Source: YA12-FULL-51-18 sp041665305
GTDB taxonomy: Bacteria; Elusimicrobiota; Elusimicrobia; Elusimicrobiales; UBA9959
Direction: 5' to 3'
DNA length: 64,000 nt
Assembly: GCA_041665305.1 (NCBI GenBank)
Contig: JBAYJD010000009.1
Location: forward strand, 7,198-71,197
In this document: positions 8,239 to 16,698 of the stretch, piece after piece
Numbering within the stretch: position 1 is the first letter of the stretch
How the letters are laid out: each line of letters opens with the position of its first letter
Made by a program: the position numbers and the translations under genes
The notes under the pieces: model-generated
What the model was told of the DNA's origin: nothing
Seen by the model: the letters and a program-made list of their open reading frames with translations, nothing else
Databases searched by the model: none

Positions 8239-10455
8239 ATGAAGATCAGGCTTTTCCATAAACTCGTGGGGGTCATGCTGGCGGTGTCGCTGGTCCCCAT
8301 AGCCCTTCTCGGCCACAGGCTGATAAGCATAGGCCAGCTGGGGGTTAAGACCGCCATTCTCGAACTTCACCTTAACATGGCGGAGCGCGTTGCCGGGGAT
8401 TTCCGGGCGTATACGGACCACATTGACGCCAAGCTGCGGTTCGTGATGGACGCCATGCTTAAGCTGGATTGGGAAACCAAGCAGGCGTTGCTGGCTTCGC
8501 TGATGGATACCAGCCCGGAATTCAGGGAGATCTCCGTTCTTTCCGGCGACGGCCGCGAACTTATAAAAGTCCTGACCCCGGCCTATTTCGCCCCGGCGCT
8601 TCCTCCGGGAACTCCCAAGGCGCCCGGTCCCGCGAAGACGCCGCAGGGCGAAGTTCTCAACTCCTACGCCGGGGATCCGGGCTGGCGCAGCGCCCTGGCC
8701 TCGAACAAACGGACCCTGCGGTTCGATCTTGTTTCCGGCCGCCCCGGAATGGTCTTTTTTTACCCTTTTCAGAAGGGCCTCGCGCTCAGGGTCTCCGTCG
8801 GTCTGGACAAATTCCCCGCCATCCGAGAGCTTCGTAAAATAGGCCGGACCGGTTTTCCCGTGGTCGTGGATCCTCAGGGGCGCCCCCTGGCTTATCCCGC
8901 GGAGGTGCAGCTTTCCGAACTTTCCGACCTCAAAGACTGGCCCATCGTCAGGACGGCGCTCAGCGCCCTGGCTTCGGGTTCTTCGGAGTACAAGGACGCC
9001 GGGGGGCGGTTCCAGATAGGCGCCTACGCCCCTATAGCGGACCTCGGCGGAGCGGTCATAGTGAAACAGTCGAGGGAAGAGGCGTTCCGCTACGCGCTCT
9101 TTATGCAGCAACAGGCCGTTTATGTCATCTTCGCCTTTGTGCTGGCCGTGCTGGTCGCCGCTTATCTGCTGTCCAGGCAGATGACGGGCCCGATCCTGGA
9201 GCTCATCGGCGTGGCCGAGAAGGTCGCGGAAGGGGATTTTTCACAAACCGCGTCCATAAATACCAGGGACGAGCTTAAGGACCTGGGAGAAACTTTTAAC
9301 AAGATGGTGCGCCAGCTTAAAGCATATTCCGACATGCAGGTGGACCGCATCATCCGGGAACAGAAAAATACCGAGGCCCTGATGTTCTCCACCGAGGACG
9401 GCATCGTGATGGTCGACGGCGGGGCGCGCGTGCAGCTGGCGAACCGCAAGGCCCGGTCGGTCATGGGCGTGGGCCAGGACGAAGCGCTGGAGGGACGCCC
9501 GCTGGTGGAGGTCATCAGCGACGCGGGCGTGAGGGCGGCGGTCTCAGAGGTGCTGGACAGCCGCAGGGAAAATTTCGTCAGGGAAATGGAAGTTTCCCTC
9601 GCGCATTCGCGCAGGTTCTTTAAGTGCTTTTCCGCGCCTATCGTCGCTCCCAAGCCGGCCTCGGCCGCGGACGGTTCCGGCGCGCGCCTCGGCACGCTGG
9701 TGGCCTTTTACGACATCACGCTGGACAAGGAACTTGAACGCATCAAGGACGAATTCCTGCATTCCATCACCCACGATCTGCGCAATCCCATGGGCGCCGT
9801 CAAAGGTTTCGTGGAGTTCCTGCTTAAAGAGATCCCGGGCCCCATTAACGAGGCACAGCGCAAGATGCTGACTTCCATAGACCGCGCGTCTTTCAGGCTG
9901 CTGGGCATGATAAACAACATCCTGGACATAGCTAAAATGGAGGCCGGCAAGATGGAACTCAAGCTGGCCCCGGTGGATGTCTGCGAGACCGCCAGGAGGA
10001 TGATAGATCTGCTGGAGTCCCTGGGGCAGAGGAAAAAGATCAGGTTCGTCCTGGACGCTCCCGGCCCCATCGTCCTTGCGGCCGACGCCCTGATGCTGGA
10101 ACGCATGTTCACCAATCTTATAGGCAACGCCGTTAAATTCGCGCCCGAGGACGGGCTTATCACGGTGTCTCTCGGAGAAGACGCAGAAAAGCTCACCGCC
10201 TCCGTGGGCGACAACGGCGACGGCATTCCGCTGGAGTACCTGGATAAGATCTTTGAAAAATTCGAACAGGTCAAAGGGCAGAAGGCCGGCGGCACCGGGC
10301 TCGGCCTTACTATCTGCAAGCATATCGCCGCGGCCCATCTGGGCCGGATCTGGGTCGAATCCGAACTTGGCAAAGGGTCCAGATTCATCTTCACCATTCC
10401 GAAAGAGCTGGTCAGGGACGGGAACGGAAAGGTCGCGGTCCGGGCGGTCGCGTGA
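8239..10455 (+). CDS. Membrane sensor histidine kinase (sensor-HAMP-PAS-HisKA-HATPase)
   Basis: 738 residues. Membrane segment 1 spans about 8-27, an extracytoplasmic sensor about 30-288, and membrane segment 2 about 291-312 (YVIFAFVLAVLVAAYLL). A HAMP linker follows, then a PAS domain (about 380-500), the dimerisation helix with phospho-acceptor His508 (FLHSITHDLRNPMGAVKGF), and an ATPase domain with N box NLIGNAVKF, DNGDGIP and GGTGLGLTICK. No response regulator is adjacent, so it signals to a partner elsewhere. A TGCTATAAT extended -10 element at 8218-8226 may give it its own promoter. Its stop overlaps the start of the LysM/FecR gene (GTGA), so the two are coupled. Confidence 0.92.
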   Translation: MKIRLFHKLVGVMLAVSLVPIALLGHRLISIGQLGVKTAILELHLNMAERVAGDFRAYTDHIDAKLRFVMDAMLKLDWETKQALLASLMDTSPEFREISVLSGDGRELIKVLTPAYFAPALPPGTPKAPGPAKTPQGEVLNSYAGDPGWRSALASNKRTLRFDLVSGRPGMVFFYPFQKGLALRVSVGLDKFPAIRELRKIGRTGFPVVVDPQGRPLAYPAEVQLSELSDLKDWPIVRTALSALASGSSEYKDAGGRFQIGAYAPIADLGGAVIVKQSREEAFRYALFMQQQAVYVIFAFVLAVLVAAYLLSRQMTGPILELIGVAEKVAEGDFSQTASINTRDELKDLGETFNKMVRQLKAYSDMQVDRIIREQKNTEALMFSTEDGIVMVDGGARVQLANRKARSVMGVGQDEALEGRPLVEVISDAGVRAAVSEVLDSRRENFVREMEVSLAHSRRFFKCFSAPIVAPKPASAADGSGARLGTLVAFYDITLDKELERIKDEFLHSITHDLRNPMGAVKGFVEFLLKEIPGPINEAQRKMLTSIDRASFRLLGMINNILDIAKMEAGKMELKLAPVDVCETARRMIDLLESLGQRKKIRFVLDAPGPIVLAADALMLERMFTNLIGNAVKFAPEDGLITVSLGEDAEKLTASVGDNGDGIPLEYLDKIFEKFEQVKGQKAGGTGLGLTICKHIAAAHLGRIWVESELGKGSRFIFTIPKELVRDGNGKVAVRAVA

Positions 10456-11615
10456 AGCCGGCGGCCGCCGCGGCGCTGGTTTTTTTCCTGGCGGCCCGGT
10501 CTTACGGCTCTGAGGAGCTTCAGAACATCATAGTAAAACCGGGCGACACGCTCTGGAGCATTTCCAGCGTCTACCTTAAAGATCCCACCAAGTGGCACCA
10601 GTTCCTGAAGTATAACCGCCTGCCCTCCTCCGATCCGTCCCTCGCCCTGCCGGGGATGACGCTTAAGGTGCCGGTAAACCTTGTCAAGGAGCAGTACCGG
10701 GCCGCCAAACTGGTGTATTTCATCAACAACGTCCTTCTCCGCAAAAGCGGCGCGGCGGATTGGGCCGCGGTGGTCATGAGCATGGACCTTTTTAAAAGCG
10801 ACACGCTGCGGACCACGGTCGACGCCCGCGCCGACGTCAAGTTCTATACCGGCGAGATCCTGAACCTTTATCCCAATTCCATAGCCGTGCTGCGGCCGCC
10901 GGACAAAAAGGCCGATGTCGAACTTCTGTCCGGCGAAATGCGCGGGGTGCGTTCGCGGGTCATAACCGCGTCCGCGCGCATCACCCCCAGGACCAAGGAC
11001 ACCGAATTTCAGGCCAGGATAAAAGACGATCTCTCCACGCTGGTCCAGGTTTACAAGGGCCGCGCCGCCGTAGAGGCGCAGGGCAGGGTCGTGGAAGTCT
11101 CCGAAGGCTTTGCGTCGGAAGTCAAGATGGATATGCCTCCTTCCCAGCCGGTCAAACTGCCGCCCCTGCCCGAATTCAGGGAGAGTGGGCGGCCCAAGCC
11201 GGGCAAAACCGGCGCTCCGCAGATCAAGATGGAAGGCAATGTCCTTTCTCTCGATCTGAAGAGGCCGGCTAAAACCGCGGCTGGAGAGGGCGAACGGCTT
11301 CAGGTCCCCGGCGCGGAGGCAAAAAGCGCACCCGGGATCGGGGACCTGAACGACAAAGAAGCGGACTCCGGCGAGTTGACCAAGCTGATCAGCGTAGCCA
11401 ACGCCGTGCAGGCTTACAGGCTGCAGGTCTCCAGGGACCAGAATTTCGCAGGCATAGCGCTGGACCGGCAGTACGACGCTTTCGACACCATCGATCTTAC
11501 CGACCTGCTCCCTCCGGGAAATTACTGGATGCGGGTTTCTTATATCGACCTGCTCGGTTTCGAGGGGAAATTCAATTCCGCGCGCCGGATCACCGTCGGC
11601 CGCAAGCGCTATTAA
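10452..11615 (+). CDS. LysM and FecR domain cell-envelope protein
   Basis: 387 residues, GTG start at 10452 overlapping the kinase stop. After a signal peptide (AAAAALVFFLAARSYGS) a LysM motif covers about residues 24-75 (IIVKPGDTLWSISSVYLKDP, ending LPGMTLKVP) and should bind peptidoglycan. Residues about 110-220 match a FecR-like beta domain (VDARADVKFYTGEILNLYPNS), a fold found in proteins with repeat-dependent surface attachment. The C-terminal part has a long polar linker and a fibronectin-like strand pattern (YRLQVSRDQNFAGIALD, PPGNYWMRVSYIDLLGFEG). The coupling to a membrane sensor kinase suggests an envelope role, but nothing more specific is shown. Confidence 0.82.
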   Translation: MKPAAAAALVFFLAARSYGSEELQNIIVKPGDTLWSISSVYLKDPTKWHQFLKYNRLPSSDPSLALPGMTLKVPVNLVKEQYRAAKLVYFINNVLLRKSGAADWAAVVMSMDLFKSDTLRTTVDARADVKFYTGEILNLYPNSIAVLRPPDKKADVELLSGEMRGVRSRVITASARITPRTKDTEFQARIKDDLSTLVQVYKGRAAVEAQGRVVEVSEGFASEVKMDMPPSQPVKLPPLPEFRESGRPKPGKTGAPQIKMEGNVLSLDLKRPAKTAAGEGERLQVPGAEAKSAPGIGDLNDKEADSGELTKLISVANAVQAYRLQVSRDQNFAGIALDRQYDAFDTIDLTDLLPPGNYWMRVSYIDLLGFEGKFNSARRITVGRKRY

Positions 11616-12124
11616 AAATTTTTGCGGCTCAAAAGGCGCTAGGCGCCTTTTGACATTTCGGACCGTTTAAAAATTTACGCCTCTTCCGCCGCAAGCCACA
11701 GCATTTCCGTTGGAGAGAGCGACTACTACAGGTCTAAGTCCGTATCAGGAGGCATGTTTTCGCATTAAGAACGCCCGGGACAGCATCGATCTAAGCATAG
11801 TTGTTGTTAGGTTGCAGAAACCACCGGGTGGGATAATTACGCTTTATCGTAATTAAGGGCGGGGACATGTTAAATATCAAATACGCGGCAGGCGAATAAA
11901 TTGGAGCGGGGCGCCGACGGGGCTGGCTGTAGGGGCGTCCGGAGCCCGACCTTTACATTCAGGAGGGCGAGGATAAGGGCGGCCGCGCTGGCCGACCCGG
12001 CCCCGGAAGCCAACCCCGCCGGCACCCCGCGAACTCGCAGGCCTGCCGTTTCCTTAAAGGTTGATAGGCACAGCCGTGAGGCGGGAGCTGTTTCACCGGC
12101 TTAAATTAAAATATAATTTCCTTA
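11616..12124 (+). other. 509-base intergenic region with possible structured RNA
   Basis: No gene recognised. It opens with a truncated AT palindrome (11613-11628) and the AAAAGGCGC/GCGCCTTTT palindrome (11631-11651). A TTGACA lies at 11650-11655. From 11684 to 11864 the arms TTCCGCC and GGCGGGG could close a stem of about 180 bases enclosing a perfect hairpin (AATTACG, loop CTTTAT, CGTAATT, 11835-11854). The size would suit a 6S-like or other small RNA, but I recognise no family signature. The GC-rich stretch at 11900-12090 has no obvious coding signal. Confidence 0.3.
11631..11651. repeat. 21-base palindrome (AAAAGGCGC/GCGCCTTTT)
   Basis: Nine-base arms around TAG, directly 3' of a truncated AT palindrome and just after the LysM/FecR gene. 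A variant of the element at 2875 and 49952; it could act as a terminator hairpin. Confidence 0.7.
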
Positions 12125-13768
12125 ATGAATAAAGCGGCGTGGTTGTCGGTCCTCCTGGTTCCCGGGTTCGCCCTGGCCCCCTGTTTCCTGGCCGCTTCTT
12201 CCGGGGCGCCCGGGCCCGCCACGGTCTGGGACCGCATCATGGAGGAACAGAGCCTGATGAACCTGCGCAAGGGCTATCTGCTCATGGAGGCGGAGAAATA
12301 CCCGGAAGCCGCCAACGAATTCCTGAAAGCCATAGCCAGGACGCCTTCGGAGCCGTACGCGCGGATCCTGTACGGTTCCAGCCTTTACTGGCTGGGCGAG
12401 CCGGACAAGGCCATGTCGGAGTTCAAGACCGCCTCGGAGCTGGACCCCGGCAACGCCGTCGCCTGGCAGCTCATGGGCATAGTCCACGCCTGGAAAGGGG
12501 AGTCGCGGCAGGCGCTGGAAAAATTCATGAAAGCCAGGGACCTCGCCCCGGACCGGGCCGATGTAAAGATGAATATAGGGTCCATCTACCATTCCCTCGG
12601 AGACCTGGACAAGGCTTTGGATTATTTCAGGGAAGCGGCCAGGCTTGAGCCCGCCAATCCTCTTTATCTGTACCAGCTGGGCCTCCTGTATTCCAGGCTG
12701 GGCCGCGCCGCCGACGCCAAGGCCGCCTTCAGGAGCGCTCTCTCCTCATTCCGGGATTACGAGGATGCCATGCTCGAACTTGCCGTACTGGAAGAAAAGG
12801 ACGGCAACGACAAAGAGGCGGCCAAGCTTTATCGCAAGGCGCTGGCTATAAAACCGGGCGACAATGTGGCGCGGTTCCGTCTCGGCTGCCTGTTTTACAG
12901 GCGCGGCGACGGGAAAAACCTTAACGGCCTGTTGGAGGACGCTTTTCTGCTGACGCCGTCCAACGCCAAAGGCGGTATTTCCATCAGCCTGGCTTACGCG
13001 GGCGGTCCGGACGCGAAAGAACCGTCCTCCGGTGGCGGGAAGCCCGGACAGCTGGAGCAAGCCGTGGCCAGGATCCCGGCCGACGAGGATATCAGTATAA
13101 AGGCCGAGTTCATTTCGATCCCGAAGACGCAGCTTGTGGCGCGGTCCGAGGGAAGGCAGAAGACGCTTAAAGCGGGCCTGGAACAAAATTTCAAGCGGCC
13201 GGAGATAAAAGCGCTCCGGCGCGAGTATGCCCTTCCGGCCTCAGATTTTAAGAACCGCGGAGCCAGGGCGGCCAGGATAGCGGACGAAATAAACAAGGCG
13301 ATCGCCTCCGCGGACCGGGAAGGTTCCGACACCCGGATGTCCATTAATATCGAGACCAAAAAGGCTTCGCTAAACCCCGCCGCCGGCGCGGAGTCGCCGG
13401 GGGTGGTGTATAAGCCTCGCGATGTGGGCAATGATATGGGGCTTTGGGTAATGGGGACCAATTGGCTGGAGAATGTGGAGGACGCGCTTGAGGACCTGGG
13501 AGACCCCTCCGGCGGCGCCGCGCCGGAGCCCGGACTGGATGTCCTCCGCGGCCTCGGCAGCCTGATCATGGGCGAGCCGGATGCCGCGCTTGCAGCCATG
13601 GACGGCGTCCGGGACGGCGCGGCCGCCGACCTCGGGCGCTGCGCGGCCTGGGTGGAAAAGGGCTCGCAGGAAAACGCGCTCGCGGCGTGCCTGGACGCGC
13701 TCGGAAAAGAACCGAAGAATAAAACCGCGCTAGCCAACAAAAAATGGCTTACCCAAAAAAATCAGTAA
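12125..13768 (+). CDS. Exported TPR-repeat protein
   Basis: 547 residues with a signal peptide (AAWLSVLLVPGFALAPCFLAA). Six to seven consecutive TPR units span about residues 40-280, with classic 34-residue periodicity (EPDKAMSEFKTASELDPGN, DLDKALDYFREAARLEPAN, DNDKEAAKLYRKALAIKPGD style). The remaining 260 residues are charged and low in recognisable motifs. It probably acts as a periplasmic scaffold. A TATAAT-like string precedes the start (AAATATAATTTCC). The stop overlaps the start of the next gene by one base (TAATG), so it is coupled to the THEP1-like protein. Confidence 0.85.
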   Translation: MNKAAWLSVLLVPGFALAPCFLAASSGAPGPATVWDRIMEEQSLMNLRKGYLLMEAEKYPEAANEFLKAIARTPSEPYARILYGSSLYWLGEPDKAMSEFKTASELDPGNAVAWQLMGIVHAWKGESRQALEKFMKARDLAPDRADVKMNIGSIYHSLGDLDKALDYFREAARLEPANPLYLYQLGLLYSRLGRAADAKAAFRSALSSFRDYEDAMLELAVLEEKDGNDKEAAKLYRKALAIKPGDNVARFRLGCLFYRRGDGKNLNGLLEDAFLLTPSNAKGGISISLAYAGGPDAKEPSSGGGKPGQLEQAVARIPADEDISIKAEFISIPKTQLVARSEGRQKTLKAGLEQNFKRPEIKALRREYALPASDFKNRGARAARIADEINKAIASADREGSDTRMSINIETKKASLNPAAGAESPGVVYKPRDVGNDMGLWVMGTNWLENVEDALEDLGDPSGGAAPEPGLDVLRGLGSLIMGEPDAALAAMDGVRDGAAADLGRCAAWVEKGSQENALAACLDALGKEPKNKTALANKKWLTQKNQ

Positions 13769-14316
13769 TGGACTTTAAAAAGAACATAGCTTTGAGGGTC
13801 GGGGATGAGGCCCTTAAGTCCAGGCTTATCTCCAGGCTGGCGGCCGATTATTCCTATTGGCTGGGAGGCTTTTTTACGGTCGAGATCCGTTCGGGTTCCG
13901 CCAGGGAAGGCTTTATGCTCAGGACTCCGGACGGCCGCTCGGAGATCATGGCTTCAAAGGCGATCTTATCTCCCGTTTCTTTCAATAAATACGGCGTCGA
14001 TCTGCGGGCGCTTGACGGCCTGGCCGCGCACAGCCTGGCCGGCGCGCGCAAAAACGGCAAAATAGCTTTGCTGGATGAACTGGGACCGCTGACCCTCCAA
14101 GCCAAAGCGCTGGCCGCCGCGGTGCTTGAAACGCTTGCGTCCGACACCCCCTGTCTGGTCACTTTCCGCAGGGGGGCGGGCAGGTTTTCGGCGGCGTTTT
14201 TTAAAATGGCGGATACCGAGGTCCTGGACCTCTCGGCATCCGGGCTTCCCGGAGTCCGGAGCCGCCTCGACGGCTGGATGGAATTCTGGATAGGCAGGCT
14301 GAAGGCTGAAGGCTGA
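13768..14316 (+). CDS. THEP1-like protein lacking the Walker A P-loop
   Basis: 182 residues from the ATG at 13768. The body follows the THEP1 nucleoside-triphosphatase plan: SYWLGGFFTVEIRS at the GGFyT position, GFMLRTPDG, the KYGVDLRALDGLA segment, a Walker-B-like KIALLDELGPLTLQAKALAA, then PCLVTFRRGA. The N terminus, where THEP1 has GxPGxGKTTL, reads NIALRVGDEALKSRLISRLA with no glycine-rich loop or Lys-Thr. NTP hydrolysis as in the family is therefore unlikely, and a binding or structural role is more plausible. The last residues are encoded by a GGCTGAA tandem repeat. Overlap with the TPR gene suggests a joint function. Confidence 0.72.
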   Translation: MDFKKNIALRVGDEALKSRLISRLAADYSYWLGGFFTVEIRSGSAREGFMLRTPDGRSEIMASKAILSPVSFNKYGVDLRALDGLAAHSLAGARKNGKIALLDELGPLTLQAKALAAAVLETLASDTPCLVTFRRGAGRFSAAFFKMADTEVLDLSASGLPGVRSRLDGWMEFWIGRLKAEG

Positions 14317-14342
14317 AGGCTGAAGGCTGAAGGCTGAAGGCT
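14297..14342 (+). repeat. Tandem heptanucleotide repeat (GGCTGAA)n
   Basis: Six complete GGCTGAA units (14297-14338) and a partial seventh. The THEP1-like gene ends inside it: reading through three units gives KAEG then TGA. Because every frame meets TGA within three units, changes in copy number should not lengthen the protein. Confidence 0.95.
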
Positions 14343-14381
14343 TTATGGTTCTTACAACTAACTAGAGAGATAAGGAACAAT

Positions 14382-15824
14382 ATGATGAAATATAACCGGG
14401 ATTTTAATTTCAGCGATGTAAGAAAAGCGCACTTTATAGGCATAGGCGGGATAGGAATGAGCGGGATCGCACGTCTGCTGCTTAAGACCGGGGTGGCGGT
14501 GAGCGGCTCGGACCTGAAAGGATCCGAGATCACCAGGATACTCGTGGCCGAAGGTGCGAGGGTGTTCATCGGACACCGGGCTTCCAATGTCGGCCGTCCG
14601 GATGTCGTCGTCATAAGTTCCGCGGTCAAAACCGGCAATCCGGAACTTGAAGCCGCCCTGAAAAAAGGCATGACTATCATCCCCCGCGCGCTGATGCTCG
14701 CCAGGATAGCGTCCTCCAAAAAAACGGTAACGGTGAGCGGTTCCCACGGTAAGACCAGCACCACCTCCATGCTCGCCTCCGCGCTTGAGGGCGCGGGAGC
14801 GGACGCCACGGTGGTGGTGGGCGGGCTGTTCAAGAACATCGCTTCGAACATTAAGATGGGCGCGGGGGATTATCTGGTGGCCGAGGCCGACGAATCCGAC
14901 GGTTCGTTCCTTTATTTCGACCCGCTGGTCGCCTGCGTCACCAATATCGATTCCGACCATCTGGATTTTTACAAGGACATGACGGCGCTTAAAAAGGCTT
15001 TTCTGGCGCACCTTGCCAAGGTGCCTTTTTACGGCGCCGCCGTGGTTTGCGCCGACGACCCCGGGGTCGCTTCCATGCTTAAGGAGGTACGGGTTCCGCT
15101 CATTTCGTACGGATTAAAACAAGGTTCCGACTGGGTCGCCGCGAACTTAAGGTCCGGGCCCGGGGGCCTTGTCTATGACGCGTATTTCAGGGGCGTGAAG
15201 CTTGGCCGGGTCGCGTTAAGGTCGGGCGGCCGTCATAACGCGCTTAATTCCCTGGCGGCGCTGGCCGCCGGGCGGTATCTGGGTTTTGAGTTCGGCGGTC
15301 TGGCGCGCGGCCTGGCGAATTTTAAAGGGGTCAAACGCCGGATGGAAAAAACGGGCGAGTGCTCCGGGGTCGTTTTTTTGGACGATTACGGGCACCATCC
15401 CACCGAAATAAAAGCCACTCTTGAGACCGTTCCGTCGATGTATGATGCGGGCGGGGGCCCGTTGCGCGCTTCGGCCGTTCAAAAAAAAGCGCGGGGGCGG
15501 CTTATAGTCCTGTTCCAGCCCCACCGCTATTCCAGGACCAGCCTGCTCAGGAAGGAGTTCCCGGCGGCCTTCGACGCGGCCGACCTCACCTATGTCATGG
15601 ATATTTACTCCGCCGGCGAAAAACCCGTTCCCGGCGTCACCTCGGCGCTGATCCTGGACGGCCTTAAAAAACGCGGGCTTAAAGCCGAAAAATTCCCCGG
15701 CGCGATGGAAGCGGCCAAGAACCTGCGGCCGGGAGATGTGTTGATCACCGTCGGGGCCGGCGATGTCTGGAAGCTCGGCGAGGAAATAAAACTTAAACTT
15801 GAAATGATCAGTCGGCGCGGCTGA
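14382..15824 (+). CDS. murC: UDP-N-acetylmuramate--L-alanine ligase
   Basis: 480 residues. It adds L-Ala to UDP-MurNAc with ATP in the cytoplasm, the first peptide step of peptidoglycan synthesis. The N-terminal nucleotide-binding loop HFIGIGGIGMSGIARLL, ATP loop SGSHGKTSTTSML, AEADESDGSF, the VTNIDSDHLDFY metal-site segment and the FLDDYGHHPTEIKATL motif are all diagnostic of MurC within the Mur ligases. A short Gly/Ala-rich insert sits near residue 355 (YDAGGGPLRASAVQKK). The start has a purine-rich GATAAGGAAC upstream. It stands apart from a normal mur cluster and is followed 15 bases later by rsmA. Confidence 0.96.
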   Translation: MMKYNRDFNFSDVRKAHFIGIGGIGMSGIARLLLKTGVAVSGSDLKGSEITRILVAEGARVFIGHRASNVGRPDVVVISSAVKTGNPELEAALKKGMTIIPRALMLARIASSKKTVTVSGSHGKTSTTSMLASALEGAGADATVVVGGLFKNIASNIKMGAGDYLVAEADESDGSFLYFDPLVACVTNIDSDHLDFYKDMTALKKAFLAHLAKVPFYGAAVVCADDPGVASMLKEVRVPLISYGLKQGSDWVAANLRSGPGGLVYDAYFRGVKLGRVALRSGGRHNALNSLAALAAGRYLGFEFGGLARGLANFKGVKRRMEKTGECSGVVFLDDYGHHPTEIKATLETVPSMYDAGGGPLRASAVQKKARGRLIVLFQPHRYSRTSLLRKEFPAAFDAADLTYVMDIYSAGEKPVPGVTSALILDGLKKRGLKAEKFPGAMEAAKNLRPGDVLITVGAGDVWKLGEEIKLKLEMISRRG

Positions 15825-15839
15825 AACAGCTTTCTGAAT

Positions 15840-16625
15840 ATGCCTAAATACAGCCAGGTTTTTTTGCGGGACGCCGCCATGTGCGAAGCCATCGCCGCGG
15901 CCCTCGGGCCGGAGGCCTTCGGCTCGGGCGTGGAGATAGGCCCGGGCCGCGGCGCCCTTACGCAATTCCTGGCCCCCTTGTGGGGGGATAAACTTTCGGC
16001 GGTGGAGATAGATCCGCTGATGGCGGTCCGGATCCGGGAAAGGTTCCCCGGCCTGCGGTTGATCAATTCCGATTTCCTGGCCCTCGACCTGGAAACGGCC
16101 TTTCCCGCGGGCCCCGTGGCCTTTATAGGGAACCTGCCGTATGAATGTTCCACGGCCATCCTGGCGAAGGTCCTGGCCTGCTGCCGCCTGGGCGCCGCGG
16201 TGTTCATGTTCCAGAGGGAAGTGGCCCGGAAAATAACGGCGGCCGTCGGCGAGCCGGACTACGGCTATCTGTCCGTGGCCGTCCAGGCGCAGAGCGAAAC
16301 GGCGCTCTTCGCCGAGGTGCCGGCCTCAAGCTTCAGTCCGGTCCCGGAAGTGGATTCCTCGGTGCTGGCCTTTAAACCCCTGCGAACTTTCCCTACGGCC
16401 GGCCACAGGGAAAAATTCCTAGCCTTCGTAAAGCACGCGTTCTCCCATCGCCGCAAAACGCTGGTCAATTCGTTGTCCCTGGGCCTGAATTCGGATAAGG
16501 CCGCGACGGGCGCCCGCATAAAAGCGGCCGGCTTCGATCCCGGGCTGCGCCCGCAGAACCTTTCGGTCGGGGACTACCTCCGGTTGGCGTCGGCCTTTGA
16601 GGCTGACCCGCGGTCCGGGGATTAA
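15840..16625 (+). CDS. rsmA: 16S rRNA dimethyladenosine transferase
   Basis: 261 residues. It dimethylates two adjacent adenines in the 3'-terminal helix of 16S rRNA, using S-adenosylmethionine. Motif I is VEIGPGRGALTQFL, the acidic loop is SAVEIDPLM, and the catalytic NLPY motif is intact (FIGNLPYECSTAIL). The FSPVPEVDSSVLAF and AFSHRRKTLVNSL blocks confirm RsmA/KsgA rather than the Erm resistance branch. The N terminus is short but starts in the usual KYSQVFLRD. It follows murC closely and is probably in the same transcript. Confidence 0.95.
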   Translation: MPKYSQVFLRDAAMCEAIAAALGPEAFGSGVEIGPGRGALTQFLAPLWGDKLSAVEIDPLMAVRIRERFPGLRLINSDFLALDLETAFPAGPVAFIGNLPYECSTAILAKVLACCRLGAAVFMFQREVARKITAAVGEPDYGYLSVAVQAQSETALFAEVPASSFSPVPEVDSSVLAFKPLRTFPTAGHREKFLAFVKHAFSHRRKTLVNSLSLGLNSDKAATGARIKAAGFDPGLRPQNLSVGDYLRLASAFEADPRSGD

Positions 16626-16652
16626 ACCGGACAATTATAAAAGTGGTATAAT
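16623..16652 (+). promoter_or_regulatory. Promoter for the M24 peptidase gene
   Basis: TTAAAC (16623-16628), an 18-base spacer, and an extended -10 TGGTATAAT (16644-16652), 47 bases before the start codon. Confidence 0.6.
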
Positions 16653-16698
16653 CGTAATGGTACGGAGTTTCGGGGCCGGGCCCATAACGGAGGGGTGT

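Noticed and set aside
7573..9111. Long minus-strand open frame opposite rdgB and the kinase
   Set aside because: Fully antisense to two clear genes; GC-rich third positions leave antisense frames open, and the translation has no recognisable domain.
11684..11864. tmRNA, RNase P or SRP RNA
   Set aside because: None of the signature sequences (tag reading frame and CCA end, GAGGAAAGTC, GGTCAGGTCCGGAAGGAAGCA core in part) is present.
14297..14342. Phase-variable switch of the THEP1-like protein
   Set aside because: The repeat contains a stop in every frame within three units, so slippage cannot switch the protein on or off.
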